A program made the position numbers and the translations under genes. The notes beneath the pieces are model-generated. The model had not been told where the DNA came from and ran no database searches. It saw nothing but the letters and a program-made list of their open reading frames with translations. A DNA stretch of 64,000 bases, taken from positions 240,937-304,936 of the forward strand of contig NZ_BDAU01000019.1 in assembly GCF_001612615.1 (NCBI RefSeq), given 5' to 3'. Shown piece by piece: positions 17,475 through 28,622 of the stretch (position 1 is the stretch's first letter; each line of letters opens with the position of its first letter). Origin of the DNA: Nocardia amikacinitolerans NBRC 108937 (GTDB lineage Bacteria; Actinomycetota; Actinomycetes; Mycobacteriales; Mycobacteriaceae).

Positions 17475-18014
17475 TCACCCCACGTCGCGGCGCAACCAGG
17501 TGACCTCGGCACCAACCCCGCCGTCGCCGGAGCGGAAGACTTCCAGATCCTCGTCCCAGGCCGTCCCCAGTGCGCGATCGATTTCGGAGGCCAGGTCGTA
17601 GGCGGAGTACTTGCTTAGTTCTCGCGCCGCTTGGAGCATCGATCGCAGACGCATTTCGCCAAGTGTCACATCACCATTGGCACTGGTCGACCCGTGCCAG
17701 AGTCCAAGGCCGGGCACGAAGCTGTACCGCTCGCCGTCGACCCCATCGCTCGGGTCCTCGGTGACCTCGAATCGGAGCACCGGCCAAGACCGCAACGATT
17801 GGGCGATTCGGGCGGCGGTGCCTACGGGGCCGATCCAGTCGCTGGTCGCGCGCAGTTGTCCGTCGGCCGGTTGGGTGGTCCAGCGCAGTTTGGCCGGGGA
17901 ACCGAGGGCCGAGGTGAGCGCCCACTCGACGTGTGGGCACAGCGCGGCGGGCGACGAGTGGATCCACACCACACCCGCCGTCGCGTCCGCGAACTGACTC
18001 GATGCGCGCACCAC
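17475..18014 (-). CDS. DUF3145 family protein
   Basis: 179-aa cytoplasmic protein of the actinobacterial DUF3145 family, recognised by the near N-terminal VWIHSSPAALCPHVEWAL, the FEVTEDPSDGVDGERYS segment and the acidic C-terminal GTAWDEDLEVFR. The function is unknown; in Streptomyces a member lies near the FAS-II genes, whereas here it is 16 kb away from them. The GTG start at 18014 has GGAGG 6 nt upstream; a second GTG follows directly. It has no close partner on its strand. Confidence 0.82.
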   Translation of the reverse strand: MVRASSQFADATAGVVWIHSSPAALCPHVEWALTSALGSPAKLRWTTQPADGQLRATSDWIGPVGTAARIAQSLRSWPVLRFEVTEDPSDGVDGERYSFVPGLGLWHGSTSANGDVTLGEMRLRSMLQAARELSKYSAYDLASEIDRALGTAWDEDLEVFRSGDGGVGAEVTWLRRDVG

Positions 18015-18107
18015 CGATACCTCCAGCTTTCGACGAGGGACGTCTTCCCCAACGACTCGTCCAGCTGGCGTTGCCTGAGTGTACTGGAGTGCCCGAAGTT
18101 ACGTATG

Positions 18108-18938
18108 TTACTTCGCGACCGTGTTGCTTGCGAGTCTCGCTTCGGCGATCACCGCGTCACTCAGTACCGGCCACACCTCCCGTGCCCAGTCGCCGAAATT
18201 CTCGTCCGCCAACGCGACACACGCCACTCCAATTTCCGGATCGACCCACAGGAAGGTGCCGGACTGGCCGAAATGCCCATAGGTACGCGGGGAGTTCGCT
18301 CCGCCGGTCCAGTGCGGGGATTTCGCGTCGCGGATTTCGAATCCGAGTCCCCAGTCGTTGGGGCGCTTCGAGCCGTATCCGGGCAGGATGCCGTTCACGC
18401 CGGGGTATTGCACGGTGGTGGCGTCGGCGTGGGTCTCGGCCGAGATCAACCGCGGGTTCAGCAGTTCGGCGGCGAACAGCAGCAGGTCCGCCACCGAGGA
18501 CTTGCACGCGTGTCCGGCGGGTCCGGTGAGCACCGAGGATTTCATGCCGAGCGGTTCGAACACCGCGTCCCGCAGGTATTCGTCGAACGCGATTCCGGTC
18601 TGGTCCGCGACGAATTCGGCGAGCACCTCGAAGCCGGAACTCGAATAGATGCGGCGCGCTCCCGGCTCGGCGAGCACGTCGGTGGTGTCGAAGGCGAGTC
18701 CGGAGGTGTGCGCGAGCAGATGCCGGACGGTTGCTCCGGGCGGGCCCGCGGGTTGGTCGAGCTCGATCGCGCCCTCCTCCACCGCGACGAGCACCGCGTA
18801 GGCGACCAGCGGCTTGGTCACCGAGGCGAGCGGGAAGACGCGCTCGGCGTCGCCCTGCGATACCGCGCCCGCGCCGGTGACCACACCGGCCGCCGCGTGT
18901 CGAACCGGCCAGTCCTGAATCTGCTCGAGTGCGCGCAC
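18108..18938 (-). CDS. Serine hydrolase, class C beta-lactamase/DD-peptidase fold
   Basis: 276-aa penicillin-binding-fold hydrolase. The nucleophile motif SVTK is in FPLASVTKPLVAYAV, a YSS element stands for the YxN motif, and HFGQSG for the third KTG/HxG motif. No signal peptide is visible, so it is probably an intracellular esterase or amidase and not a secreted beta-lactamase. GTG at 18938 is selected because the large open frame to 20033 runs over the divergent neighbour and its extra part has no homology. It is divergent, with a 111-nt gap, from another SxxK hydrolase of a different subfamily. Confidence 0.83.
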   Translation of the reverse strand: MRALEQIQDWPVRHAAAGVVTGAGAVSQGDAERVFPLASVTKPLVAYAVLVAVEEGAIELDQPAGPPGATVRHLLAHTSGLAFDTTDVLAEPGARRIYSSSGFEVLAEFVADQTGIAFDEYLRDAVFEPLGMKSSVLTGPAGHACKSSVADLLLFAAELLNPRLISAETHADATTVQYPGVNGILPGYGSKRPNDWGLGFEIRDAKSPHWTGGANSPRTYGHFGQSGTFLWVDPEIGVACVALADENFGDWAREVWPVLSDAVIAEARLASNTVAK

Positions 18939-19049
18939 GAAAACGAGCCTACGAGACCGCGGCGGCGCGGTAGTACCGCCACCGGAAATCGATCCGATGA
19001 ATGGGAGCCCTAGGGGAGATATCGGTACCGCCGGTACCATCGAGCCACT

Positions 19050-20240
19050 ATGAACGAACCCACGATCCACGGCGAGGTGGCACCCGGCTTCGGTCCGGTC
19101 GCCGACGCGTTCCGCCGCAATTTCTCCCGGCACGGCGAAATCGGCGCGGCCGTAGCGGTTTTCGCGGGCAATCGCCCCGTCGTCGATCTGTGGGCCGGAT
19201 ACCGGGACCAGCGCCGCACCCAGCCGTGGGAGCAGGACACCATCGCGCCGGTCTTCTCCTCGACCAAGGGCATGGCGGCGTTCGTGGTCGCGGCCGCCGT
19301 GTCGAAGGGTCTCCTCGACTACGAGAAGCCGGTCGCCGACTACTGGCCGGAGTTCGCCGCGAACGGCAAGGGCGCGATCACGGTACGCCAGCTCATCGAT
19401 CATCAGGCGGGCCTGCATGGACTCGACACCGTGGTGAAACTCGCCCAGATCGCCGATCTGGACGGGCTCGCGAAAATCCTCGCGGCGCAGAAGCCCGCGT
19501 GGGAGCCCGGCACCCGGCACGGCTATCACGCGATCACGCTCGGTCTCTACCAGGGTGAACTGGTGCGCCGCGTCGATCCGCATGGCCGCACCCTCGGCCG
19601 CGTCTTCGCCGAGGACATCGCCGGGCCGCTCGGCCTGGACTTCTTCATCGGCCTGCCCGCCGACGAGCCGATCGAGCGCGTCGCCGTGCTCTCGGCCACC
19701 AAGGGCCTGGACATCCTGCGCTACGAGCGCGACCTGCCGCTGCGCATCGGCGCCGAGATCTTCTTGGAGCGCGGGCATGCCCATGCGGCGCTGACCAATC
19801 CGCGGTGCGGCGCACCCGCCAGAGCGGCCCGCCGCGAATTCCTCGAGGTCGAGCTGCCCGCGTCCAACGGCGTGGGCAACGCCCGCTCGCTGGCCAAGGT
19901 CTACGGCGCGGCCGCGGCGTGCACCGGCGCGCTGCCCATCGCAGACGACCTGCTCGAGCTGCTCGCCGCCGCCGACACCGCCGACGACGTGCCCGCCGAG
20001 GATCTGGTGCTGCACACCAAGAGCCGCTACCACCTCGGCTTCCGCAAGTCCCGCGGTTCGTTCCGATTCGGCTCCGACAAACGCGCCTACGGCACCACGG
20101 GTCTCGGCGGCTCCTTCGGATTCGCCGATCCGAGCACGGGTCTCGGTTTCGGCTACACCATGAATCGCCTCGGCATGGCCGTCCTCGACGACGTGCGCAG
20201 CCGCAATCTCCGCGAGGCTTTGTTGCGCTGCAAGATCTGA
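19050..20240 (+). CDS. EstB-like serine hydrolase (beta-lactamase family esterase)
   Basis: 396-aa protein of the beta-lactamase-related esterase group found in many lipid-rich actinobacteria. The nucleophile motif STKG is in FSSTKGMAAFVV near residue 73, GYHAIT corresponds to the Tyr motif, and GLGGSFGFADP near the C-terminus to the third motif. It probably hydrolyses esters of short or medium acids in the cytoplasm; substrate unknown. It pairs divergently with the 276-aa SxxK hydrolase, possibly from a shared promoter at 18939-19049. It converges with the alcohol dehydrogenase across a hairpin-containing gap. Confidence 0.88.
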   Translation: MNEPTIHGEVAPGFGPVADAFRRNFSRHGEIGAAVAVFAGNRPVVDLWAGYRDQRRTQPWEQDTIAPVFSSTKGMAAFVVAAAVSKGLLDYEKPVADYWPEFAANGKGAITVRQLIDHQAGLHGLDTVVKLAQIADLDGLAKILAAQKPAWEPGTRHGYHAITLGLYQGELVRRVDPHGRTLGRVFAEDIAGPLGLDFFIGLPADEPIERVAVLSATKGLDILRYERDLPLRIGAEIFLERGHAHAALTNPRCGAPARAARREFLEVELPASNGVGNARSLAKVYGAAAACTGALPIADDLLELLAAADTADDVPAEDLVLHTKSRYHLGFRKSRGSFRFGSDKRAYGTTGLGGSFGFADPSTGLGFGYTMNRLGMAVLDDVRSRNLREALLRCKI

Positions 20241-20412
20241 TCGTCCGCACTCGGCACGCGGGACCGAGCACCGACGACACCAACGTCGACTCGGTATGCG
20301 GCACCGCGAGAATCCGCGAGGTCATCCACCGGCGACAGCGGAACGTCGGCCTGTCCGATCTCGCGGGGCGACACGGCTTTCCGCGGATCCCATAGAGAAG
20401 GACGGTGAAGTC

Positions 20413-20475
20413 CCCGCTCGGCGAACCGATCCCGGACCTGGTCCCCCCAGCACACGGTCCGGCTCGCCGAGCGGG
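20413..20475. terminator. Bidirectional terminator hairpin
   Basis: Arms CCCGCTCGGCGAACC and GGCTCGCCGAGCGGG pair over 15 bp with one A-G... mismatch position, separated by 33 nt. It lies 12 nt beyond the stop of the leftward alcohol dehydrogenase gene and could also end rightward transcription from the esterase. There is no clear U tract. The rest of the 247-nt gap shows nothing else. Confidence 0.5.
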
Positions 20476-20487
20476 TCGGCCGACGAT

Positions 20488-21618
20488 CTACCAGTCGTTC
20501 TCGGTGTAGCGGATGATGCCGCGAATGTTCTTGCCGTCCAACATGTCCTGGTAGCCCTGGTTGATCTCCTCCAGCTTGTAGCTGCGGGTCACCATGTCGT
20601 CCAGGTTGAGCTGGCCGGACTTGTACAGCGCGAGCAGGCGCGGCGCGTCCTGGCGGGCGTTGCCGCCGCCGAAGATGCAGCCCTTCACCGTCTTCTGCAG
20701 CATGGACAGCAGGAAGCTGTTCATCTTCACCTCGCCCGCGTCCATGCGGCCCATGGAGGTGACCACCAGGGTGCCCGCCTTCGCGGTGAGGATCAGGCCC
20801 TCTTCGATGTAGTCGCCGTGCATTTCGCCCATGGTGAGAATGACCTTCTCGGCCATCCGTCCCTCGGTGGCGTCCATCAGCGGCATGATCGCCTCGGCCA
20901 TGCTCGCGTAGGTGTGGGTGGCGCCGAACTTCTGCGCCTGCTCCCGCTTCCACGGGTTCGGGTCGATGGCGACGACCTTGGACGCGCCGGAGAGCACCGC
21001 GCCCTGCAGCGCGCTCATGCCGACGCCGCCGATGCCCGCGATCACCACGGTCTCACCGGGCATCACGTTGGCCACGTGGGTCGAGGAGCCGAAACCTGTC
21101 GGCACGCCGCAGCCGACCAGGCAGGCCACCTCGAACGGGATGGTCGGGTCGATCTTCACCACCGAGGTGTGGTGCACGGTCATGTACGGCGCGAAGGTGC
21201 CGAGCAGGCACATCGGGATGACGTTCTGGCCGCGCGCCTGGATGCGATAGGTGCCGTCGCTGATCGCCTGGCCGAGCAGCAGACCCGCGCCGAGGTCGCA
21301 GAGGGCCATGTTGCCCGAGACGCAGGCCGGACAGCGACCGCAGGCCGGGATGAAGGACAGGATGACGTGGTCGCCGACCTGAAGGTCGCTCGGCACGTTC
21401 GGGCCGAGCTTGGTGATCACGCCCGCGCCTTCGTGGCCGCCCATCACGGGGAAGGCGGGCATCGGTGTCGCACCGGTGACGATGTGGTGATCCGAGTGGC
21501 ACATACCGGCGGTTTCCATCCGGATCTGCACCTCGCCGGCGACCGGGTCACCGATCTCGATCTCTTCCACCGACCACGGCTCGTCGATCCCCCACAGGAT
21601 CGCGCCCTTCGTCTTCAT
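20488..21618 (-). CDS. NDMA-dependent alcohol dehydrogenase (zinc MDR family)
   Basis: 376-aa zinc alcohol dehydrogenase of the NDMA-dependent group (TIGR03989, AdhB-like). Catalytic zinc ligands are in AGMCHSDHH and GGHEGAG; the structural zinc is held by the four Cys of CGRCPACVSGNMALC; the coenzyme motif is GIGGVG. Family members keep NAD tightly bound and their electrons pass to mycofactocin in actinobacteria that make it; no mycofactocin genes are in the window. ATG at 21618 begins the conserved MKTKGAILWG. A TnnAACnnGTTnnA palindrome and two near copies lie 60-150 bp upstream, suggesting control by a KstR-type TetR repressor. Confidence 0.93.
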   Translation of the reverse strand: MKTKGAILWGIDEPWSVEEIEIGDPVAGEVQIRMETAGMCHSDHHIVTGATPMPAFPVMGGHEGAGVITKLGPNVPSDLQVGDHVILSFIPACGRCPACVSGNMALCDLGAGLLLGQAISDGTYRIQARGQNVIPMCLLGTFAPYMTVHHTSVVKIDPTIPFEVACLVGCGVPTGFGSSTHVANVMPGETVVIAGIGGVGMSALQGAVLSGASKVVAIDPNPWKREQAQKFGATHTYASMAEAIMPLMDATEGRMAEKVILTMGEMHGDYIEEGLILTAKAGTLVVTSMGRMDAGEVKMNSFLLSMLQKTVKGCIFGGGNARQDAPRLLALYKSGQLNLDDMVTRSYKLEEINQGYQDMLDGKNIRGIIRYTENDW

Positions 21619-21679
21619 TCCTGTCGACCTCTCGCGTGCACAGTGCTTCAATGTGACTGCACCCACAGTACGAGAAAAG

Positions 21680-21693
21680 TGGAACGCGTTCTA
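21680..21693. promoter_or_regulatory. KstR-type operator upstream of the alcohol dehydrogenase
   Basis: TGGAACGCGTTCTA is an exact match to TnnAACnnGTTnnA, the published KstR box. Near matches follow at 21735-21748 (CCGAACACGTTCTA) and 21753-21766 (TGGAACTCGTTTTC), making a cluster of three in 90 bp. Confidence 0.6.
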
Positions 21694-21764
21694 GTACTGA
21701 TCGGGAAATTCATCGGTGCGGCTCGGCGCGATGCCCGAACACGTTCTAGAATTGGAACTCGTTT

Positions 21765-22349
21765 TCAGCCGCGCACGTCGTGCACGTGATGGACGAGGTC
21801 GTGCACGAAGTACTTCGCCAACGAGTCGACGGTGAAGATCGACCCGTCGCTACGCCGCACCCGCAAACCGCGATCCGCCGCGGGCACCACTTCGAACGCC
21901 CGCGCCGCCGCCTCGGCCGCCAGCGCCAGTTCACCCGAGACCGCGACGGACTCCTGCGCGTCGTAGCGGTCGGCGATCGCGGTCGCGTCCTGATCCCAAT
22001 TCGAGAAGACCGGCAAGCCGTCCGGCGTCTCCTCCGGGGTGAGCCCACGCGCGTCGAAGGCGGGCACCCGCGGATCGACGGCGGCGGTGCGGGCGGTGAC
22101 GGCGGCGCGATAGGCGAAGATCCGGCACACGTCGCGCACGTGGGCCGCGTACTCCAGCGGCGACCAGGTCGACTCGTCCGGGCGCCGCCGAGCATCGGGA
22201 CGTCCGAGCGCCGCGCGCAACCGGTCGGCGCTCTCGCGCGCCAACGTCGGCACCTGCTCGTAGCCGGTGGCGGCGGCGTCGAAACCGCATTCGGGGCAGG
22301 CGCGCTCCAGCACCCAGGTCCAGTTCTTCACGTCGGGAACGATCGGCAT
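21765..22349 (-). CDS. DinB/mycothiol-dependent maleylpyruvate isomerase-fold protein
   Basis: 194-aa four-helix protein of the DinB superfamily. Putative metal-binding His residues are in EYAAHVRDV and in the C-terminal HDLVHHVHDV. In actinobacteria many members use mycothiol in transferase or isomerase reactions; the substrate here is unknown. It begins MPIVPDVKNWTWVLERACPECG, with two nearby Cys typical of one subgroup. The ATG at 22349 has no clear Shine-Dalgarno. A perfect 14-bp hairpin separates it from the APH-fold gene upstream, so it probably has its own promoter. Confidence 0.82.
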   Translation of the reverse strand: MPIVPDVKNWTWVLERACPECGFDAAATGYEQVPTLARESADRLRAALGRPDARRRPDESTWSPLEYAAHVRDVCRIFAYRAAVTARTAAVDPRVPAFDARGLTPEETPDGLPVFSNWDQDATAIADRYDAQESVAVSGELALAAEAAARAFEVVPAADRGLRVRRSDGSIFTVDSLAKYFVHDLVHHVHDVRG

Positions 22350-22364
22350 GCGTCGAAACTAGAG

Positions 22365-22400
22365 CTGGCCGTATATGGATTTCCACCCATATACGGCCAG
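22365..22400 (-). terminator. Perfect 14-bp hairpin between APH-fold and DinB genes
   Basis: Arms CTGGCCGTATATGG / CCATATACGGCCAG, 8-nt loop, 22 nt beyond the APH-fold stop on the minus strand. It is probably a terminator; the A/T-rich top and lack of a U tract leave a regulatory palindrome for the DinB gene, 15 nt before its start, as an alternative. Confidence 0.55.
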
Positions 22401-22421
22401 GTTTCGTCGAGATCCGGTCCG

Positions 22422-23477
22422 TCACTCCATCAGGCGCTGCGCCCGCTCGAACAGCTCCAGGGTGATGGCGTGCAGGAAGTCGCCGACCTGCTTGGGCGCC
22501 TTGCCCGCGAAGGCGCGCGCGTGCGTGCCCTCCAGCACGATGCCCAGCTTGAAGCAGGCGAGCACGGTGTACCAGGTGACGTGGCTCAGGTCGCGATCGG
22601 AGAACCGGCCGTAGTGCTCGACCATCTCCTCCGGCGTCGGCAGCCCGCCGACGGCGCCCAGTTTGCCGACCAGCGCCGCTCCGGTGGTGCCGGGCTCCGG
22701 CCGGGTCGCGATCTGCCAGCCCAGGTCGAGCAGCGGATCGCCGATGGTCGACATCTCCCAGTCCACCATCGCGGCCACTTCGGGGCCCTCGTAGGAGAAC
22801 ATCATGTTGGCCAGGTGACAGTCGCCGTGCAGGATGCCCGGCGTCCACTCGGCGGGCCGGTTGCGATCCAGCCACTCCCCGACCTGCCGCACGCCGGGAA
22901 TCTCCGGTCCGGGGTAACCCTCGTTGGCCGAATAGGATTCGAGCTCGCCGAGCCAGCGCGGCACCTGGCGCTCCAGGAATCCCTCGGGCTTGCCGTAGTC
23001 GGTCAGGCCGAGCGCTTTGTAGTCGAGCGCGCCGAGCCGGGCGATGGCCTCCACCGCGGACAAGCCCATCTGCCGCCGAATCTCGGGGTCCTTCGCGTGC
23101 AACTCGGGCAGTTCGTTCTGCGGGTTGAAGCCGACGATCGGCTCCATCAGATAGAAGACCGCGCCGATGACCGACTCGTCGGCGCAGGCGGCGATGACCT
23201 CGGGCGCGCGCACGCCCGCACCGCTGAGCGCGCCGAGCAGCCGCGCCTCCCGACGAATGACGTCGTTGCTCTTGGCGCGCAGATGCTTCGGTCCGCGCCG
23301 CAGCACGTAGTCCCGGCCGCCGCGACGGAACCGCAACATGATGTTCTGTGTGCCGCCGCCGAGCGAAGTCACCTCCTCGAACGCGCCGCCGGGCAGGCCC
23401 TGTTCTTCCATCCATTTCCCGACGATCGCGAAATCGACGACGTCGCGATCCACTTCGACCGGTTGCGCAACAGACAT
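22422..23477 (-). CDS. APH-fold phosphotransferase family protein (ACAD10/FadE36-like)
   Basis: 351-aa protein of the aminoglycoside phosphotransferase/choline kinase fold. The catalytic loop is HGDCHLANMMF and the metal-binding Asp is in VDWEMSTIGDP; the N-lobe has SLGGGTQNIMLRFRRG as nucleotide-binding loop. Members related to FadE36 and to the kinase part of human ACAD10 act in lipid or hydroxy-acid metabolism, so antibiotic resistance is not the likely role. The ATG at 23477 is preferred to upstream in-frame starts by similarity. It is divergent from pabAB with 89 nt between. Confidence 0.86.
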   Translation of the reverse strand: MSVAQPVEVDRDVVDFAIVGKWMEEQGLPGGAFEEVTSLGGGTQNIMLRFRRGGRDYVLRRGPKHLRAKSNDVIRREARLLGALSGAGVRAPEVIAACADESVIGAVFYLMEPIVGFNPQNELPELHAKDPEIRRQMGLSAVEAIARLGALDYKALGLTDYGKPEGFLERQVPRWLGELESYSANEGYPGPEIPGVRQVGEWLDRNRPAEWTPGILHGDCHLANMMFSYEGPEVAAMVDWEMSTIGDPLLDLGWQIATRPEPGTTGAALVGKLGAVGGLPTPEEMVEHYGRFSDRDLSHVTWYTVLACFKLGIVLEGTHARAFAGKAPKQVGDFLHAITLELFERAQRLME

Positions 23478-23566
23478 GCCCCACATTCTGCACCACCCGT
23501 CCACACCAACTGAAGGCACATGACCACAGTTCGTGCCGCGCCGCCAGGCGTAGGGTTTTGCACACC

Positions 23567-25942
<2,376 letters not shown>

Positions 25943-25948
25943 GGCCGG

Positions 25949-26443
25949 TCAGCGACGCCGCTTCGGCGGCGGGGGCGGCGGTTCCTCCTCACCGGGCCGT
26001 CTGCCGCCGAATCCGGTCACCTTGCCGAGCATCGCGATGCCCGGCAACCTGGCCAGCCTGCCGAGCACGTCCTCGCCGAGGGCGATCATCGCCTCCAGGC
26101 GCGGCAGCAGCCGGTCGTATGCGGCGAACGCCGGGTCGGCCAGCGCGAGCGTCCGGTCCAACCGGTCGATGGTCGCGTTGAGCCGATCGATGGCCATCGT
26201 CAGGTTCTCGAGCAGATCGGGCAGCTGCGCGGCCAGCTGGGCCGAGGCCGGTGGCAGCCGGACGGCGGCGTCGAAAGCGTGTCCCGCGGTCAACTGCGCC
26301 GACTCCAGCGCCTGACCCGCGGCCGATTGGGCCGCCTCGACCGCCGTCTGCGCGGCGGCAAGGATCTCCGCGGCGCCGGGGACGCGCGGTCCCGTTGTCT
26401 TCGGGGTCTGCTTCTTGCGGCCCGACCCCTTCGGGGTACTCAT
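25949..26443 (-). CDS. Hypothetical Ala-rich helical protein, phasin-like
   Basis: 164-aa protein with a basic N-terminus (STPKGSGRKKQTPK), an Ala-rich amphipathic helical centre (AAQTAVEAAQSAAGQALESAQ), a heptad-like part LPDLLENLTMAIDRLNATID, and a tail of acidic residues, six prolines and KRRR. This composition resembles phasins and other granule- or DNA-associated coiled coils, but I see no family signature. ATG at 26443 is used because the earlier open frame to 26704 overlaps the divergent TerD gene. Its stop is 6 nt from the pabAB stop (convergent). Confidence 0.7.
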   Translation of the reverse strand: MSTPKGSGRKKQTPKTTGPRVPGAAEILAAAQTAVEAAQSAAGQALESAQLTAGHAFDAAVRLPPASAQLAAQLPDLLENLTMAIDRLNATIDRLDRTLALADPAFAAYDRLLPRLEAMIALGEDVLGRLARLPGIAMLGKVTGFGGRRPGEEEPPPPPPKRRR

Positions 26444-26576
26444 AGGACTACTGTGCCCGACCGACCCCCGGAACTCCGGTAAATGCCGGACCGCCCGGTC
26501 TGTGTCGCCTCGGCGCGCCCGCGCGCGGACCTCGCGAATTCGGCGTGTCGGAGGGTCGTGGCAATATTCGAGCACG

Positions 26577-28604
26577 ATGAAACTGAGCAAGGGCGCGCAC
26601 GCGCCGGTACCGACATCCCTTCTAGCCGTGGTCGTTTCATGGCGGTCGGAGCATGTCGTCGACGCGCACGCGCTGTTGCTGGACGGGTCGGGCGCGGTGC
26701 GCACGGACCGGGATCTGGTGTTCTACAACGCGCCTCGGCACGTGTCGCAGGCGGTGACCCTGGATCAGGAGCCAGCGCCGGGGACCGCGCGGCTGTCCGT
26801 CTCGCTGCCGCGCACCGAGAGCGACGTGGACCGGATCGTGGTCAGCGGCTCGCTCGAGCACGGAACCTTCGGCGACATAGCGGGTTTGACGGTGACCGTC
26901 TTCGCCGCCGACGGCCCGATCGCCCGCTTCGACATCGAGGACGCCGACGCGGTGACCGCCATGATGTTCGGCGAGTTCTACCGCCGCGACGGTCGCTGGC
27001 GGTTCCGCGCCATCGGTCAGGGGTGGGACAGCGGGCTGGCGGGGCTGGTCACCGAGTTCGGCGTCGCGGTCGACGAGTCGCCTGGGCGTCCGGCGCGGCC
27101 TTCAGATCCGTTCGCCCGACCGCACGGTGGTGGCGTGCGCGAGGTGGGAGCGGGGCGGTCCCGAGTGCGTGAGGTGGAAGCAGCGCGATCCGGTGCGCCC
27201 GAGGCAGGCGTAACCCGGCCCGCAGAGCGCGCGGCGGAAGCGGCGCCGTCCGGCGCGCAAGGTGCTGTCGCGTCGCACGGCACGCGGACCGCGCAGACCG
27301 CACCGGACCGGCACCTCCCCGCGGGCGCCCCCTACCCAGCGCGGCAGGCTCCGCACAGCGCCGAGGATGCCGGTGGCGGAGGGACTTCCGCGCGGCAAGG
27401 GACCGCCGGTCGCGAATCGGTCGGAGCCGCTGTACCGGCGGACCCGACGACCCCTTCCACCGCGGGCGGACCGACGCGCACCCCGCCGCACGTCGACCTG
27501 ACCCGGCGATCGCGGCAACCGGCCCCGCCACCACCGCCACCGAATCCCGAACGCGCCGACTGGCATTCGGACCCCGAGGACCCGTCCCGCATGCGCTGGT
27601 GGGACGGCTCGGAGTGGACATCGGCGACCTTCCGCGTCACGCCGCCGGGTCCACGCGCCTGCCCGCGCTGCGGAAACGCCCTGCGGCGCAAGCTGTTCGG
27701 TGGAACCGCGCCGTGCCAGTACTGCGAGGCCGAGATCGAGGAATTCCTCACCCACTGGCACACCAGAGCCTGGCGGGTGCTGATCGGCTCGGGGCCGCAG
27801 GACGAGCCGTGGGAGGCGCTGTGGGCGTCGCTGCGCTACCAGCGCATCGACGAGAACATCGGCCGAACGGCACTGCGCGAGGTCGGGCTCAGTTACGTCG
27901 AGCGGCTGGTCACCTTCGCGTTCGCGGACGGCGCGATCCAGCAGTCGGAGTACGACGTCTTCGAACGCGCCATCGCCGAGCTGGCGCTGACCGGACCGCT
28001 CATCGAGGACCTGCGCAGGCGGATGCACCGCGGTCGCACGCTGTGCCGGTTGCGCGAGGGCGATCTGCCGGTGGTCCGGACACCCGGTTTGCACCTGGAT
28101 TCGGAAGAGAAGGTGCACCTCGACCTGGTCGCCACGCATGTGCGGCAGCTGGCCCGCGGGCCGAAGCTCACCGAGGGCAGGCTGATCGCCAGCAACAAGA
28201 AGCTGCGTTTCGTCGGCACCGGCGCGGGAGTCGAGATGCCGTGGTCGCGGGTCGTCTCGGTGCACGTCGAGGCGGGGGTCGTGGTGATCGCGGCGACCTC
28301 GGCGCGCGGCGGCGCGACCTTCGAAGTCGTCGACGCCGACTACGTCGCCGCCGTATTGGAGGGCGCACTACGGGTCGCGAAACGCCTGGTGCTCACTCCT
28401 GGCCAGCGCGACACACGCAGCATCTCCCAGGAAGTGAAAGCCGAAGTGTGGCAACGCGACGGCGGCAAATGTGTCGAGTGCGGCAGCGCCCACTACCTCG
28501 AGTTCGACCACATCATCCCGCTCAGCCGCGGCGGCGCCACCAGCGCGAGCAACCTGCAGATCCTCTGCCGCGCTTGCAATCGTGCGAAGGGGGCGCGGAT
28601 CTGA
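26577..28604 (+). CDS. TerD-domain protein with DUF2510-like, zinc-ribbon, TerB-like, PH-like and HNH nuclease modules
   Basis: 675-aa multidomain protein. Residues 1-167: TerD fold with the characteristic RTDRDLVFYNAP element. 168-320: disordered Arg/Ala/Pro-rich linker. About 325-352: DUF2510-like WHSDP...RMRWWDGSEWT. About 361-387: zinc ribbon CPRCG...CQYCE. About 395-490: helical TerB-like part (TFAFADGAIQQSEYDVFE). About 490-605: PH-like beta domain (EGRLIASNKKLRFVG). 612-675: HNH endonuclease with CVECG, LEFDHIIPLSRGG, LQILCRACNRAKG. TerD/TerB proteins belong to the Ca- and stress-linked Ter systems; DNA cleavage by the HNH end is predicted. It converges with a SnoaL-like gene and shares the island with a TerD-vWA protein. 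Confidence 0.85.
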   Translation: MKLSKGAHAPVPTSLLAVVVSWRSEHVVDAHALLLDGSGAVRTDRDLVFYNAPRHVSQAVTLDQEPAPGTARLSVSLPRTESDVDRIVVSGSLEHGTFGDIAGLTVTVFAADGPIARFDIEDADAVTAMMFGEFYRRDGRWRFRAIGQGWDSGLAGLVTEFGVAVDESPGRPARPSDPFARPHGGGVREVGAGRSRVREVEAARSGAPEAGVTRPAERAAEAAPSGAQGAVASHGTRTAQTAPDRHLPAGAPYPARQAPHSAEDAGGGGTSARQGTAGRESVGAAVPADPTTPSTAGGPTRTPPHVDLTRRSRQPAPPPPPPNPERADWHSDPEDPSRMRWWDGSEWTSATFRVTPPGPRACPRCGNALRRKLFGGTAPCQYCEAEIEEFLTHWHTRAWRVLIGSGPQDEPWEALWASLRYQRIDENIGRTALREVGLSYVERLVTFAFADGAIQQSEYDVFERAIAELALTGPLIEDLRRRMHRGRTLCRLREGDLPVVRTPGLHLDSEEKVHLDLVATHVRQLARGPKLTEGRLIASNKKLRFVGTGAGVEMPWSRVVSVHVEAGVVVIAATSARGGATFEVVDADYVAAVLEGALRVAKRLVLTPGQRDTRSISQEVKAEVWQRDGGKCVECGSAHYLEFDHIIPLSRGGATSASNLQILCRACNRAKGARI

Positions 28605-28622
28605 GGCTCGCAGACGCTTCCG

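Noticed and set aside
18939..20033. N-terminal extension of the 276-aa SxxK hydrolase
   Set aside because: Runs antisense over the divergent esterase gene and shows no conserved residues; the hydrolase fold begins at 18938.
22422..23477. Aminoglycoside-resistance gene
   Set aside because: The APH fold is present, but sequence pattern fits the FadE36/ACAD10-like metabolic group.
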